A stretch of 64,000 nt of DNA from Bryobacteraceae bacterium. GTDB taxonomy: Bacteria > Acidobacteriota > Terriglobia > Bryobacterales > Bryobacteraceae. Below are positions 16,354 through 27,223 of the stretch, piece after piece (position 1 is the first letter of the stretch; every line of letters starts with the position of its first letter). The stretch is taken from positions 310,001 to 374,000 of the forward strand of contig JAWKHH010000005.1 in assembly GCA_041394945.1 (NCBI GenBank), read 5' to 3'. Under the pieces are notes generated by a model that was not told the DNA's origin, ran no database searches, and saw nothing but the letters and a program-made list of their open reading frames with translations. The position numbers and the translations under genes were made by a program.

Positions 16354-19300
16354 TCAGTCGCGGGCGATGGGTTGTTCGCGATTGGCTGTGGGCTGGCCGG
16401 CCACGTCCACTACACGATCCAGGACGCGGCGCGTGGGCCGCTCGTCCATCTCGTCGTCCGTTCCCGGCTTCTCCGGCTCGGGCGTCATCCCCACGGGCTT
16501 CGCGCGTTCGAGAACCGGGCGGATCGTCGGCACCAATTGGCGGAAGATCTGGACGGCGAGCGCGCTGGTGAAGGAGTGCGACTCGGCTTCCTTGCCCGGC
16601 ACATAGGCGGTGATGGTGCCATAGAAGCGGTCGCCGATGACAAACACGAACGCAGCCGTCCGGCTCATCACGCGCGATCCGATGAGGGCGCCGTTCGATG
16701 CATAGCTTTCGAGGCGATTGTCGCCGGTGCCCGTCTTGCCGCCCAACTGCAGGATGCGGCCGTCTGAGAGCTTGACGCTCTGGAAGGCGCGGCGCGCCGT
16801 GCCCTGCTCCACGACGCCGAACATCTCCTGGCGGACCACGGCGGCGACGGCAGCCGGCAGGATCCGCTCCGGCCGAGCGGGTTTGTGCCGGAGGACGGTT
16901 TCCATGGGTGTGGCGCGGGCGAAATGGAGCCGCTCGAGCTTCATCACCGGATAGCGCACGCCGCCGTTCTGGATGATGCCGGCGAGTTCGGCGAGGGCCG
17001 CCGGGTTATCACCGGAACTGCCGATGGCGGTGGCGTAGGAAGGCGTCAGCGTCGGGAACGGATAGCCGTGCCGCCGCCAGGTTTCGCCGACGCCCTTGAA
17101 GGCGTCCACTTCGAGGAGGATCTTGATGCGAAGGTCCTGCGCGTGCTTGTGCTTCGGCCGGAAGAGCCATTTGTAGACTTCCTGCCGCTCGTGCTCGCTT
17201 GCCCGGCTCGCCTCTTCGAAGGTAGCGTCCTTGTGTTCGAGGAGATAGCGCAGCAGCCAGAGTTCGAGCGGGTGGACGCGGGCGAGGTAGCCGCGGTCAG
17301 CGAGGTCGAACTTATCGGGGGCGTAGCGATCGTAGAGCTTTTCCAGGTCCACGCGGGCGAGGGCTTCGTCCGGGAGCTTGGCCTCGAGAAAGTCGAGCAT
17401 GCCTTCGAGGTTGCCCTCGGGGAGCACGGTGCGGTAGGCCACGGCGAGGCGGTAGGGCGTGGGGCGCATCTTGCGCGAAAGGATCGCCAGGGCTTCTTCG
17501 GCGGGCTTTCCCTTGTAGCGGCGATAGAATCGCAGTAGGAATTCGCGACCTTCACGGTCGGCGAATCGCTCGAGGTACTCTTTCCGGCCTGGATGATACA
17601 CGTCGTAGAGCAGCGCGGGAGTTACTCCGGGAAGCCGGAACTGGTGGTAACTCACGATATCGCGCATCATGCGGATGAAGACGAGGTTCGTGGAATTGCG
17701 GAGCGCCTCGCGCACGGTGAGGAACCTGCCGTTGTCGCCGCCGTTGAAGTTCGAGAAGTAGTGCAGCCCGCCGCCGGTAAAGAAGCCTTCGCCGGGAGAG
17801 CCGGAGTATTTCCGCGTCATCGCCGCTTCGAGAATGCCGGCCAGGGACCGGTCTCCAGTGGCCGCCAGGTATTCGATGGTCCACTGTGTCAGGGGGTCGG
17901 CGGGCTCGCTCCTCGGATCCACCGCGCTCTTGCGAGAATAGGTATCCCGGAGGCCGGCGATCAGCTCCAGGTAGGTGACCAGCGTGCGCAGCTTCGCCGT
18001 CGACCCCAACTCGATCCTCGTGCCTTCGTTGAAGTTGAGCGGCTGATCCAGGTTGTCGGCCTGCACGCGAAGGAAGTTCGCCCCTTCGCCGGCCTCGTAG
18101 AGATTGAAGCTGTAAATCACGGAATCGAGCCCGCCGTCGGGAAGCATCTGCCTGCCGAGGAGCCCGGCCTTGGCCGCATAGCCGCGGTCGGCGAGTTTCG
18201 TCAGGACGTTGGTCGCGCCCTGCACGGCGACGCGATCGAGGCTCGTATGGGCGGTGAGGTCCAGCCGGTCGAGTTCGTAGATGCTCGGGATACCGAGCAT
18301 CCCGAGCAGCGTGGCGCGGACGGCATCTGTGGCCTTGCGTTCGTAGAACGGGGCCGGCACTGCCTCCGGCGCCTTCGTGCGAAAGTTCAGCTCGACCTCC
18401 AGCGCGACGTCCCGGAGACGGGGGGAGATGACGCCGGACTCACCGAGCAGACGCAGATAATTGTCGACGCGCTGGTTGAGCGCTTCGCGGTTCCGCTGCA
18501 GGTAGAACGTCGGCCGGTTTGCTGCGAGCAGAAGGCTGAGCGCGCGACGGTAGGCCCGCGCCCGTTCCCGTTCGCGCTTGCGGTCCAACTTGCCATCAAG
18601 CGTCCCGGCGCCGGCCTCGCGGGCGGTGAGCAGCCGGTTCGTTTCCGCGAAATCGGCGCCGAACCACGCCCAAAGGCCGTCGCCCAGGCCGGACACCTCG
18701 CCGTAGCCGGGGAGCGAGGCGAGCGGCAGGGAGTTGATATAGTCGCTGGCGATCTGGCGGCGGGTTTCGTAGGTGGTCTCGCCCAACTGATACGCCCGTA
18801 GCGACGCTGAAATCATCTGGCGGAACTTATCGCCGGCGCCTTGCGTGCGGCCTTCCGGCGAATGGCGCAGCTTTTCGATCTGCGTGGCGAGCGTGCTTCC
18901 GCCGCCGGCGCCAGTGCCGCCGACGAGTTGCTTGCGGCTTTGATCGAACACCGCGCGGGCGAGGCGATCCCATTCGACGGCCGGATTGCGGTATGGCGTC
19001 GACACTTCGAGCATGTCCCGGTTCTCCACGAACAGCAGGCTGTTCACCACCAGCGGGGGAATCCAGTCGAAATCGGGGTAGGTTCGCTGCGGGAAGCGCG
19101 CCGTGAAAAGCGGCCGGCCAAGCGTATCGAGGATTTCGAGGCCGGCCTGCGACTTCTCGCGGTAGGTGGGAAACAAACCCACGAGCGTCATCTTGCGGAG
19201 CCAATCCGACGAACGCGCCTGCGCCTCCACGGAGAAGCCGCGCTCGCCGAGACGGTTCGTCCACTCGTCGAGCCGCGCGTAGCCGAGCCGTTGATCGTAC

Positions 19301-19554
19301 GGGCCTTCGCCCGCCCACGGCAAGGACGCAGACCCCGGCTCCACGCGGTAGCTCATCCGCCGCGCCGCCGCCGCGAACAACCGAGACTGCAGGTACGACG
19401 AACGCGCCTCCGCGACCACGCCGGCCATCAACGCCGCCGCGGCGAGGCTTCCGAAAATAACTTTTTTAGAACCCAGCCGGAGCGGACCCCTCTTGCCGGC
19501 TGGCCTCGGAACGGCCGCATCCTCAGCGGGCCGATCCTCTGGTTGGAAAAGCAT
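16354..19554 (-). CDS. Large class A penicillin-binding protein
   Basis: A 1066-residue bifunctional cell-wall synthase. A membrane anchor lies at about 32-48 (IFGSLAAAALMAGVVAEA). The GT51 glycosyltransferase region (about 165-330) has its catalytic Glu in LLFVENRDML, where the usual EDRxF is altered, and GGGSTLATQIEKL for the GGSTxxQQ motif. The transpeptidase region has SxxK as GSTAKL near 515, SxN as STNLV near 620 and KTG as GGKTGTGD near 975. The distance between SxN and KTG is unusually long, with about 300 extra helical residues. It polymerises and cross-links peptidoglycan at the periplasmic face. Divergent from the LRR pair by 37 bp. Confidence 0.88.
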   Translation of the reverse strand: MLFQPEDRPAEDAAVPRPAGKRGPLRLGSKKVIFGSLAAAALMAGVVAEARSSYLQSRLFAAAARRMSYRVEPGSASLPWAGEGPYDQRLGYARLDEWTNRLGERGFSVEAQARSSDWLRKMTLVGLFPTYREKSQAGLEILDTLGRPLFTARFPQRTYPDFDWIPPLVVNSLLFVENRDMLEVSTPYRNPAVEWDRLARAVFDQSRKQLVGGTGAGGGSTLATQIEKLRHSPEGRTQGAGDKFRQMISASLRAYQLGETTYETRRQIASDYINSLPLASLPGYGEVSGLGDGLWAWFGADFAETNRLLTAREAGAGTLDGKLDRKRERERARAYRRALSLLLAANRPTFYLQRNREALNQRVDNYLRLLGESGVISPRLRDVALEVELNFRTKAPEAVPAPFYERKATDAVRATLLGMLGIPSIYELDRLDLTAHTSLDRVAVQGATNVLTKLADRGYAAKAGLLGRQMLPDGGLDSVIYSFNLYEAGEGANFLRVQADNLDQPLNFNEGTRIELGSTAKLRTLVTYLELIAGLRDTYSRKSAVDPRSEPADPLTQWTIEYLAATGDRSLAGILEAAMTRKYSGSPGEGFFTGGGLHYFSNFNGGDNGRFLTVREALRNSTNLVFIRMMRDIVSYHQFRLPGVTPALLYDVYHPGRKEYLERFADREGREFLLRFYRRYKGKPAEEALAILSRKMRPTPYRLAVAYRTVLPEGNLEGMLDFLEAKLPDEALARVDLEKLYDRYAPDKFDLADRGYLARVHPLELWLLRYLLEHKDATFEEASRASEHERQEVYKWLFRPKHKHAQDLRIKILLEVDAFKGVGETWRRHGYPFPTLTPSYATAIGSSGDNPAALAELAGIIQNGGVRYPVMKLERLHFARATPMETVLRHKPARPERILPAAVAAVVRQEMFGVVEQGTARRAFQSVKLSDGRILQLGGKTGTGDNRLESYASNGALIGSRVMSRTAAFVFVIGDRFYGTITAYVPGKEAESHSFTSALAVQIFRQLVPTIRPVLERAKPVGMTPEPEKPGTDDEMDERPTRRVLDRVVDVAGQPTANREQPIARD

Positions 19555-19591
19555 CTCCTTCGTCCCAGTTTAGTAGAATCGTGTCCAGCCC

Positions 19592-21430
19592 ATGGCGGCC
19601 CGCGCATTATCTTTCCTTCAATTGGCGGCGTTGGTCGCCTTGGCGGCCCCCGCGGACCGTCGCGCCGCCGAATGGACGCTCGCCATGGGCGGTCGCGTGC
19701 GGCTGGCCGGCCAAACCGCCGCGATCGACGATCCGGCCCGGCTGCCGGAGGGCGATTTCGCCGTCGAAGCGCTCGACTGGGTGAACGTAAACGCCGATCC
19801 GCCGGACCTCGAACGGCTCACCGGTCTCCGCGCCCTGAAGGAACTGCACCTGCCCGGACCCTTCTGGAACCGAAACGCCGATGGCGGCCGCGACGGCAGC
19901 CGCGACTTGAAGTACCTGGCTCCGGTTGCGACGCTCGAAGTGCTCACCTTCAGCGATCATTTCCTGGACAAGATCCGATTCAAGGACGCCGGGCTCGAAG
20001 AGATCGGCGGGTTGACCCGGATGCGCGAGATGGTGCTGCGCCAGAGCGACGTCCGGGGCCACTCGATTGGCGCGTTCGTGAACCTTCAGCAGTTGGACGT
20101 GAGCCTCACGCCGTTCGACGACGAGGGCATGGCGCAACTGGCCGGGATGAAACACCTTCGGCGGCTGCGCGTTGCCGATACCGCCATTTCCGACGCGGGC
20201 GCCGCCGTGCTGGCCGGGCTCACAGCGCTCGAAGAGCTCGACCTGGGGGGGACGGCCGTGACGGACGCCGCACTGGTTCACATCAGAGGGTTGAAGAACC
20301 TGCGCCGGCTGGTGCTAATGGGCACCGCCGTTACCGACGCGGGGGTGGAGTCCCTGCGCGGTCTCGCCGCGCTGGAAGACCTGAATCTTTACCGGACGCG
20401 CGTTTCGAACAGCGGAGCGGCGGTCCTGCAAGGGCTGCGGTCCCTGGCGCAAGTGGACGTGCGATACACGCGCGTGAGCAGCGCGGGCGTGGACGCCCTT
20501 CGGGCTGCGCTGCCGAAGGCGCGATTGTTCTTTTCGAAGCAAGCGCCGCGCCCGGACAAGCTCGATCTCGACGCAGTCGTCGCGCGCAAGCAGACGCGGC
20601 GGCTCGATCTCGAAGGGGCCGATATCGCCGACGACGGTATCGCCCGGCTGGCGGCGCTCGAGGCGCTCGAAGACTTGTCGCTGGCGAGCACGGCGGCGAC
20701 AGACCGGGGCGTCGCGGAGATCGCGCAATCGCCCAAGCTTCGGCGGCTGGATCTTTCGAACACGAACGTCGAGGGAGATTGGCCGGCCGGCGCCTTCCCG
20801 GCGCTGGAGGAGCTTTCGCTGACTGGGACGCCAGTGACGAACTCGGCGCTCGAATCGATAGCCGCGCTGCCGCGGCTGCGGCATCTCTCGCTTGCCGCCA
20901 CCGACATCGCCGACGGAGCGCGGCTGGACCTTTTCGTAAAGCTCGAATCGCTGGATCTCTCGGCCACCGATCTCACCAATGACGGCCTCGCCCGGCTTGG
21001 CGCGTTGAGCGCGCTGCGCGAGCTCTACTTCCCGGATGGCCGCTTCACCGGCGACGGCCTCGCGCAGATCGCAAGGCTCACCGGGCTCGAGACGCTGGAC
21101 CTGCGGCGAAATCGCATCGACGCGGCGGGACTCGGCCGCCTGGCCGCGCTCGGCCGTCTTCGTCGACTGTGGGTCGACTACGCCGAGATCGACGCCGCCG
21201 CGCTCGCCAAGTTGGCCGGGCTGTCGAGCCTCGAGGAACTAAGCCTCGACAGCACCCATATCGGCGATGCCGCGGTGGAGACGCTGGCGGGATTCAAGAA
21301 GCTGCGCCGGCTGAATCTCTATCACACGCTCGTGACGCCCGAAGGGCTGGCGAAACTGAAGGCCGCGCTCCCGGAGTGCGAGATCGTGTTCGACAAAGAA
21401 TCCAGCCTGCCGAACCGGAGGAGAAGCTGA
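19592..21430 (+). CDS. Leucine-rich repeat protein, first of a pair
   Basis: A 612-residue protein with a short hydrophobic N-terminus (LSFLQLAALVALAAPA), probably a signal peptide. Nearly the whole remainder is LRR of the RI/F-box-like type, with units such as LEELDLGGTAVTDAAL. The array breaks near residue 310 (ARLFFSKQAPRPDKLDLDA), where a non-repeat spacer separates two blocks. TAGAAT lies 12 nt before the ATG as a possible -10. The stop overlaps the start of a second LRR gene by 1 nt. LRRs bind proteins; the partner is unknown. Confidence 0.85.
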   Translation: MAARALSFLQLAALVALAAPADRRAAEWTLAMGGRVRLAGQTAAIDDPARLPEGDFAVEALDWVNVNADPPDLERLTGLRALKELHLPGPFWNRNADGGRDGSRDLKYLAPVATLEVLTFSDHFLDKIRFKDAGLEEIGGLTRMREMVLRQSDVRGHSIGAFVNLQQLDVSLTPFDDEGMAQLAGMKHLRRLRVADTAISDAGAAVLAGLTALEELDLGGTAVTDAALVHIRGLKNLRRLVLMGTAVTDAGVESLRGLAALEDLNLYRTRVSNSGAAVLQGLRSLAQVDVRYTRVSSAGVDALRAALPKARLFFSKQAPRPDKLDLDAVVARKQTRRLDLEGADIADDGIARLAALEALEDLSLASTAATDRGVAEIAQSPKLRRLDLSNTNVEGDWPAGAFPALEELSLTGTPVTNSALESIAALPRLRHLSLAATDIADGARLDLFVKLESLDLSATDLTNDGLARLGALSALRELYFPDGRFTGDGLAQIARLTGLETLDLRRNRIDAAGLGRLAALGRLRRLWVDYAEIDAAALAKLAGLSSLEELSLDSTHIGDAAVETLAGFKKLRRLNLYHTLVTPEGLAKLKAALPECEIVFDKESSLPNRRRS

Positions 21431-22269
21431 TGCTGCCAATCGTGCTGCTTTTCGCCGAGTGGGTTACCGACGCGGATCTCGCCAAGGCCGCCCGCGACGC
21501 CGAACTTCGCAAGCTCGATCTATCGCACACGGCGATCACCGATATCGGCCTGGAGAACCTGAAGCCGGTCACCGGGCTCCGGGAACTGAACCTCTACTTT
21601 GCCGAGCACATCACCGACGACGGCATCGCAAACCTCGCCGGCATGCGCGACCTCGAAGTACTGAACCTCCACGGCACACGCGTGACGAGCAAGGTTTTCG
21701 ACCATCTGGCGAAGCTGCCCAACCTGCGGTGGCTCGATCTCGGACACACACAGATCGACGATGAGGGCTTCGATTTTCTCGCCGGGCTCACGAAGCTCGA
21801 ACATCTGGCGATCGGCGGCAACCGGCTCACCGGCGCGTGTCTGGCGCAACTGAAAGTGCTGCCGGCGCTGCGTTCGCTTGACGTGGGCGGAATCCAGCGC
21901 GTCGACTCCGGGCTGTGGGGACTCGCCCTGAACGAACAAAACCTCCGCCGCCTGGGCGAACTCACGGCGCTGCGGCGGCTTTCGCTTGCCCGCGCGACGA
22001 TCAATGATCGCGGCGCGGACCGCCCTGGAAATCCCGAAGCCGAGCGCAGCGAACTGCGCGATCTTTCGCTGCTCGCCGCGCTCGAACATCTGGAGTATCT
22101 GGACCTGACGCGCCAGCCGGTAACCGCCGAGACGCTTCGCTCGCTTGCCGGGATGAAAGCGCTGCGGGAACTGCGCCTTGGTTTGGTGAAGGACGCCAAC
22201 GAGGCGGACATCCCGAAACTGCCGTCGCTGCGGAAGATCTACATGAACGGCTCCTGGATTACGAAGTAG
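21430..22269 (+). CDS. Leucine-rich repeat protein, second of a pair
   Basis: A 279-residue protein starting at ATG 21430, which overlaps the TGA of the first LRR gene (TGATG), so translation is coupled. The N-terminus MLPIVLLFAEWVTDADLA is a brief hydrophobic stretch, perhaps a weak signal. LRR units follow (LRKLDLSHTAITDIGLENL, LRWLDLGHTQIDDEGFDFL). The gene ends 1 bp before the convergent esterase gene. It probably arose by duplication of the first gene's repeat block. Confidence 0.85.
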   Translation: MLPIVLLFAEWVTDADLAKAARDAELRKLDLSHTAITDIGLENLKPVTGLRELNLYFAEHITDDGIANLAGMRDLEVLNLHGTRVTSKVFDHLAKLPNLRWLDLGHTQIDDEGFDFLAGLTKLEHLAIGGNRLTGACLAQLKVLPALRSLDVGGIQRVDSGLWGLALNEQNLRRLGELTALRRLSLARATINDRGADRPGNPEAERSELRDLSLLAALEHLEYLDLTRQPVTAETLRSLAGMKALRELRLGLVKDANEADIPKLPSLRKIYMNGSWITK

Positions 22270-22270
22270 G

Positions 22271-23584
22271 CTATCGCCCGGCCGGCGCGGCCGAGACTCC
22301 CATCGTCCGGTAAAGCCATGCCTCCACTTCGGCCACCTGCTCAGGAACATTGTTGTGTCCGGTTTCGAGCGCGAGCATCAGCTTCTTGGGCCCGGGGATC
22401 ACATTGTAGGCGGAATACATCGACGTCGGCGGGCAGGTCTCGTCGTTGAATCCCCAGGTGTAGAGCCCGGCAACCTTCACGCGGCGGGCGAAGTTGACGA
22501 CGTCGTAGAACTTCGACGTTTCGATCTTATCCTGCGAACGATGCGCGAGCGGCCCCGCAGTGGCGCGGAACATATGCGGCCAGCCGCCGGCGCGGCCTTG
22601 CAGGTATCCGGTGACGTCGGAGAGCGCCGGATAGTAGGCGGCCAGAGCCTTCACGCGCGGATCGAGGCCGGCGGTGACGATCGACAACGCGCCGCCCTGG
22701 CTGCCGCCGGTGACGACCAGATGCTCGCCGTCCCATTTCGGATGCGACACCAGGAAGTCGTTGGCGCGAACACAGCCAAGGTAGACGCGGCGGTAGTAGT
22801 AACGGTCTTTGCTGTCGAGGCCGAACGTATTGTAGTTGGCCAGCGCGCCGCGGCCGAGCGAGTCGTAGACGCTCTGGTCCATGGTGACCGGGATGCCATG
22901 GATCCCAATCTGGAGCGTGATGACGCCCCGAGCCGCCATGGCCGCGAGTCCGCGATAGGGCCGCACGCCCGCGCCGGGAACGGCCAGCAGCGCCGGATAC
23001 TTGCCGGGCGCTCTCGGCTCACACAGGATGCCGTAGAAGCGCGAGGGCGCGAAGCCCATCCCGATGTTCTGCAGGTTGAGGTGGTAGCAATCGGCGCCGG
23101 AATTGCCGTATCCGGGCAGCAGAGTGAGCTGCGGGTCCATGGGGATCCTCGCGAGCGCGGCTTTGCCTGCGGACCAGAAGGCGTCGAAGTCCGGCGGATC
23201 CTGCTGGGTGGGCTGCAGCGACTCCGGGCGGAACGCCGCCGTCGCCAGCGCGCGGTAGGTCCGACCGTTCCGCTCGACGGTGGCGATGCAGCGCAGGAAG
23301 CCGGGCTCCCGCATGGTTCCTCCATCGACGATCAGCCCTTCGGCCGGCAGCGCCACCGTTCGCTCCACCGCCGGCGGCATCATCTCCGGGCCGACACGGT
23401 AGCTCACCTGGACGCCGCTGAGCGGCTGGCCATCCAGGATGGCCGCGATGCGGAACTTCACCGGCTCACCGGGCTGGTAGCGCCAATCGGAATGATCGGT
23501 GGAGACCTGGAGATGGATGGTCCCCACGCGGTCCTGGGCGAACGCGCAAAGCGCGAGGAGAGAAGCGAGAACAAGCCGGTTCAT
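22271..23584 (-). CDS. Acetylxylan esterase-like alpha/beta hydrolase (AXE1/CE7)
   Basis: A 437-residue secreted hydrolase. The ATG at 23584 gives a signal peptide (MNRLVLASLLALCAFAQ). After an Ig-like N-terminal part, residues about 140-430 form the AXE1-type catalytic domain: DFDAFWSAGKAAL, the nucleophile in VTGGSQGGALS, an acid in GFNDETCPPTS and the His in ETGHNNVPE. CE7 enzymes remove acetyl groups from small xylooligosaccharides or cephalosporins. It is the last gene of a minus-strand run with DinB 14 nt upstream. Confidence 0.88.
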   Translation of the reverse strand: MNRLVLASLLALCAFAQDRVGTIHLQVSTDHSDWRYQPGEPVKFRIAAILDGQPLSGVQVSYRVGPEMMPPAVERTVALPAEGLIVDGGTMREPGFLRCIATVERNGRTYRALATAAFRPESLQPTQQDPPDFDAFWSAGKAALARIPMDPQLTLLPGYGNSGADCYHLNLQNIGMGFAPSRFYGILCEPRAPGKYPALLAVPGAGVRPYRGLAAMAARGVITLQIGIHGIPVTMDQSVYDSLGRGALANYNTFGLDSKDRYYYRRVYLGCVRANDFLVSHPKWDGEHLVVTGGSQGGALSIVTAGLDPRVKALAAYYPALSDVTGYLQGRAGGWPHMFRATAGPLAHRSQDKIETSKFYDVVNFARRVKVAGLYTWGFNDETCPPTSMYSAYNVIPGPKKLMLALETGHNNVPEQVAEVEAWLYRTMGVSAAPAGR

Positions 23585-23598
23585 AGGAACCACCAAGC

Positions 23599-24141
23599 TT
23601 ATCGCGTTTGCGTCTTGCTCCCGCGCCGAGCCGCTTCCACCGTGTTAGTGGGATCGGCCCCGGACCATGTTATGTCGGCGGTAGGCCCGTAGGTGGAGGG
23701 CACCGGGCGATCGAGCAGGCGCAGGTAGACGGTGAGCTGGGTGCGATGATGCGCGGTGTGGAGCACGCGACGCCAGAAGATCCAGATGCGCTCCCGGCTC
23801 ACATCGAAGAACGGGACCTCTTCCCGCCACCACTCGGCTGCCCGCTCCGCGATGCGCGGGAGCCGGGCCGCAGCGAGCTCTTCGTAGCGGGCGGCGGCGG
23901 CTTCGATGCTCATCGCGGGAGGCAGCACGGACGCGGCTTCGGGCTCGGCGAATCCGAGAAACTCCGCGAAGAAGCGGCGTTCCGAGAGTAGCTGGTGCTT
24001 GCAGATATCGCGGACTGAGGACGATCGCGGGTGCGGCCGCCAATCGAGATCGGCGTCAGCGAAACAGCGCCATACCGACGCGGTCTTCGCGGTCTCGCTG
24101 GCATAGGTGTCCACGAGATGGCGGAGGGCGGCGTCAGCCAT
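23599..24141 (-). CDS. DinB-superfamily protein
   Basis: A 180-residue four-helix protein. The start at 24141 (MADAALRHLVDTYASETAKT) fits the family and lies 5 nt after the carbamoyltransferase stop. The metal-binding histidines appear as DICKHQLLSER and VLHTAHHRTQLTVYLR. DinB-like proteins include thiol-dependent transferases and many of unknown function. Operon membership with carbamoyltransferase and gltX is suggested by the short gaps. Confidence 0.85.
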   Translation of the reverse strand: MADAALRHLVDTYASETAKTASVWRCFADADLDWRPHPRSSSVRDICKHQLLSERRFFAEFLGFAEPEAASVLPPAMSIEAAAARYEELAAARLPRIAERAAEWWREEVPFFDVSRERIWIFWRRVLHTAHHRTQLTVYLRLLDRPVPSTYGPTADITWSGADPTNTVEAARRGSKTQTR

Positions 24142-24146
24142 GGCGG

Positions 24147-25724
24147 TCACTTCTCCAGATGGAAGTTGCCGACGAACATCGCGTCGATGCCCGAGGAGTA
24201 GAAGCTGCGCACGGCGTCGCGCGGCGTGCACACCAGGGGATCGCCGAACAGGTTGAACGACGTGTTGTAGAGCACCGGCAGCCCAGTGGCCTCGCCGGCG
24301 GCGAGGAGCAGGCTGTGATAGAGCGGGTTGTCCTCGCGATGCACCGTATGAAGCCGCACCCAGCCATCGCCAAGCACGGCCGGCTCAAACGTCTTGCGGT
24401 GCTCCGGCCGAACGCGGCTCACGGTGGCGAGAAACCGCGAATTCTGGGCGGGTTCGAAGTATTCGGCGGCGCGTTCGGCGGGTACGGACGCGGCGAACTT
24501 GCGATAGTCGTCGCGGTGCTTGATGAACTTGTTCAGGTTCTCCGTGGAGTAGGGGTTGCGCGGCGAAGCGAGGATACTGCGGTTGCCGAGCGCCCGCGGG
24601 CCGAACTCCATGCTGCCCTGCATCCAGGCGATGATCTTGTAGTCGTCGAGCTCGGCCACCGCCTTCTGGATGAGCTCCCCTGTCGTCAGCAGGAGGCGGA
24701 AACGGAGCTTGCAGTTCTCGAGCACCTGCTTGATCTCTTCGGCGGCGTAGGAAGGCCCGAGGCACAGATTGCCGATGCTGACGCGCTCGTGCTGGCCGCA
24801 CACGATGTGCCATCCCCACATCGCCGCGCCGAGCGCCGTGCCAGAGTTGCCGGAGGCGGGCTGAACGAAGACGTTCTTCCAGTCGCCGCTGCGTTCGAGC
24901 GCGGAGACCACCAGCGCGTTGAAGCCCATGCCGCCGGCGAGCGCGAGGTTCTCGCCGCTCCCGGCCATGCCGACGATAACGGCTTCCACCGCACGCTGCA
25001 GCCCGGCGGCCAGGTGCGCCCGCCGCGGCGCCGGGAATTCGGCTTCGTCGTCGAGGCCGAGTTCGCGATAGAACTTCGGACCAAACCCGCCCCGCGCAAT
25101 GCGGTGGCTATCGAAGTAAGACCAGTCGACGCGCGGCCAGCCCTCGGGCCCCCTTTGCAGGATCTTGCCGAAGGATTCTCGATAGCGATCGTCGCCGGCC
25201 GCCGACATCCACTGCAGTTTGTGCTCGTCGGCGTTGGGCGTGTAGCCGAGGAACTCGGTCACACGGCTGTAGAGGTCGGCCACGGAATCGGGGAAGTAGA
25301 GCTCACGTTCGAGTTCGAGGCGTGTTCCGCGCGCTTTCCAGCGAGCTCCGCATCGAAGATCGCCCTTGCGGTCGATGGTGAGCACGGTGGCGTCCTCGAA
25401 CGGAGACGCGAAGAAGGCGGAAGCCGCATGGGCGGTGTGATGATCCATCATCACCACACGCGCGTTCGGGAACAACGCCCGGAGCCGAAGGTGGAGCGAC
25501 GTCTCCTCCGGGTCGCCGGCGGGCCGCACGAGCACGACGCAATCCACCTGGTCGCGACCGGCGCGCGCTTCGCGGAGGCACGCCGTGATCGCCTCCATGG
25601 GCAGTTCGCCGGGGCGCGTGTAGCGCGCGATCTTTCGCTGCTCCACGGCGGTTCTGAGTTCGCCGTTGCGGATCAATGCCGCCGCCGCATCGTTCAGGAT
25701 GCCGCCGATTCCGAGAATGATCAT
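24147..25724 (-). CDS. Carbamoyltransferase (NodU/CmcH family)
   Basis: A 525-residue protein; the start at 25724 (MIILGIGGILNDAAAALI) follows GAAAG and lies 11 nt after gltX. The N-terminal Kae1-like domain has the metal histidines in MMDHHTAHAASAFFASPF and an ATP-site region ENLALAGGMGFNALV. The C-terminal YrdC-like part has FGPRALGNRSILASPR. Family members transfer carbamoyl from carbamoyl phosphate, through an adenylate, to hydroxyl groups of Nod factors or antibiotics. No natural-product cluster is nearby, so the acceptor is unknown. Confidence 0.88.
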   Translation of the reverse strand: MIILGIGGILNDAAAALIRNGELRTAVEQRKIARYTRPGELPMEAITACLREARAGRDQVDCVVLVRPAGDPEETSLHLRLRALFPNARVVMMDHHTAHAASAFFASPFEDATVLTIDRKGDLRCGARWKARGTRLELERELYFPDSVADLYSRVTEFLGYTPNADEHKLQWMSAAGDDRYRESFGKILQRGPEGWPRVDWSYFDSHRIARGGFGPKFYRELGLDDEAEFPAPRRAHLAAGLQRAVEAVIVGMAGSGENLALAGGMGFNALVVSALERSGDWKNVFVQPASGNSGTALGAAMWGWHIVCGQHERVSIGNLCLGPSYAAEEIKQVLENCKLRFRLLLTTGELIQKAVAELDDYKIIAWMQGSMEFGPRALGNRSILASPRNPYSTENLNKFIKHRDDYRKFAASVPAERAAEYFEPAQNSRFLATVSRVRPEHRKTFEPAVLGDGWVRLHTVHREDNPLYHSLLLAAGEATGLPVLYNTSFNLFGDPLVCTPRDAVRSFYSSGIDAMFVGNFHLEK

Positions 25725-25735
25725 GATTTTTTCTT

Positions 25736-27166
<1,431 letters not shown>

Positions 27167-27175
27167 GAATCTTTT

Positions 27176-27181
27176 ATTGTA
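27176..27181 (-). promoter_or_regulatory. -10 element of gltX
   Basis: TACAAT on the minus strand ends 9 nt before the gltX ATG. No ribosome-binding site separates them. The facing gene at 27224 has an identical hexamer at the same distance. Confidence 0.6.
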
Positions 27182-27208
27182 AACCGGCTCTCGGCCCAAC
27201 CCGACTGC

Positions 27209-27214
27209 TACAAT
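27209..27214 (+). promoter_or_regulatory. -10 element of the 27224 gene
   Basis: TACAAT ends 9 nt before the ATG at 27224. The two divergent promoters share a 57-bp gap. Transcription would start about at the first codon. Confidence 0.6.
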
Positions 27215-27223
27215 CCGGGTGAA

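Noticed and set aside
18841..20982. A 713-residue open frame on the plus strand crossing the PBP and LRR genes
   Set aside because: It is antisense to the PBP and out of frame with the LRR gene, Arg-rich, and has no start signal; it is a shadow of high-GC codon use.
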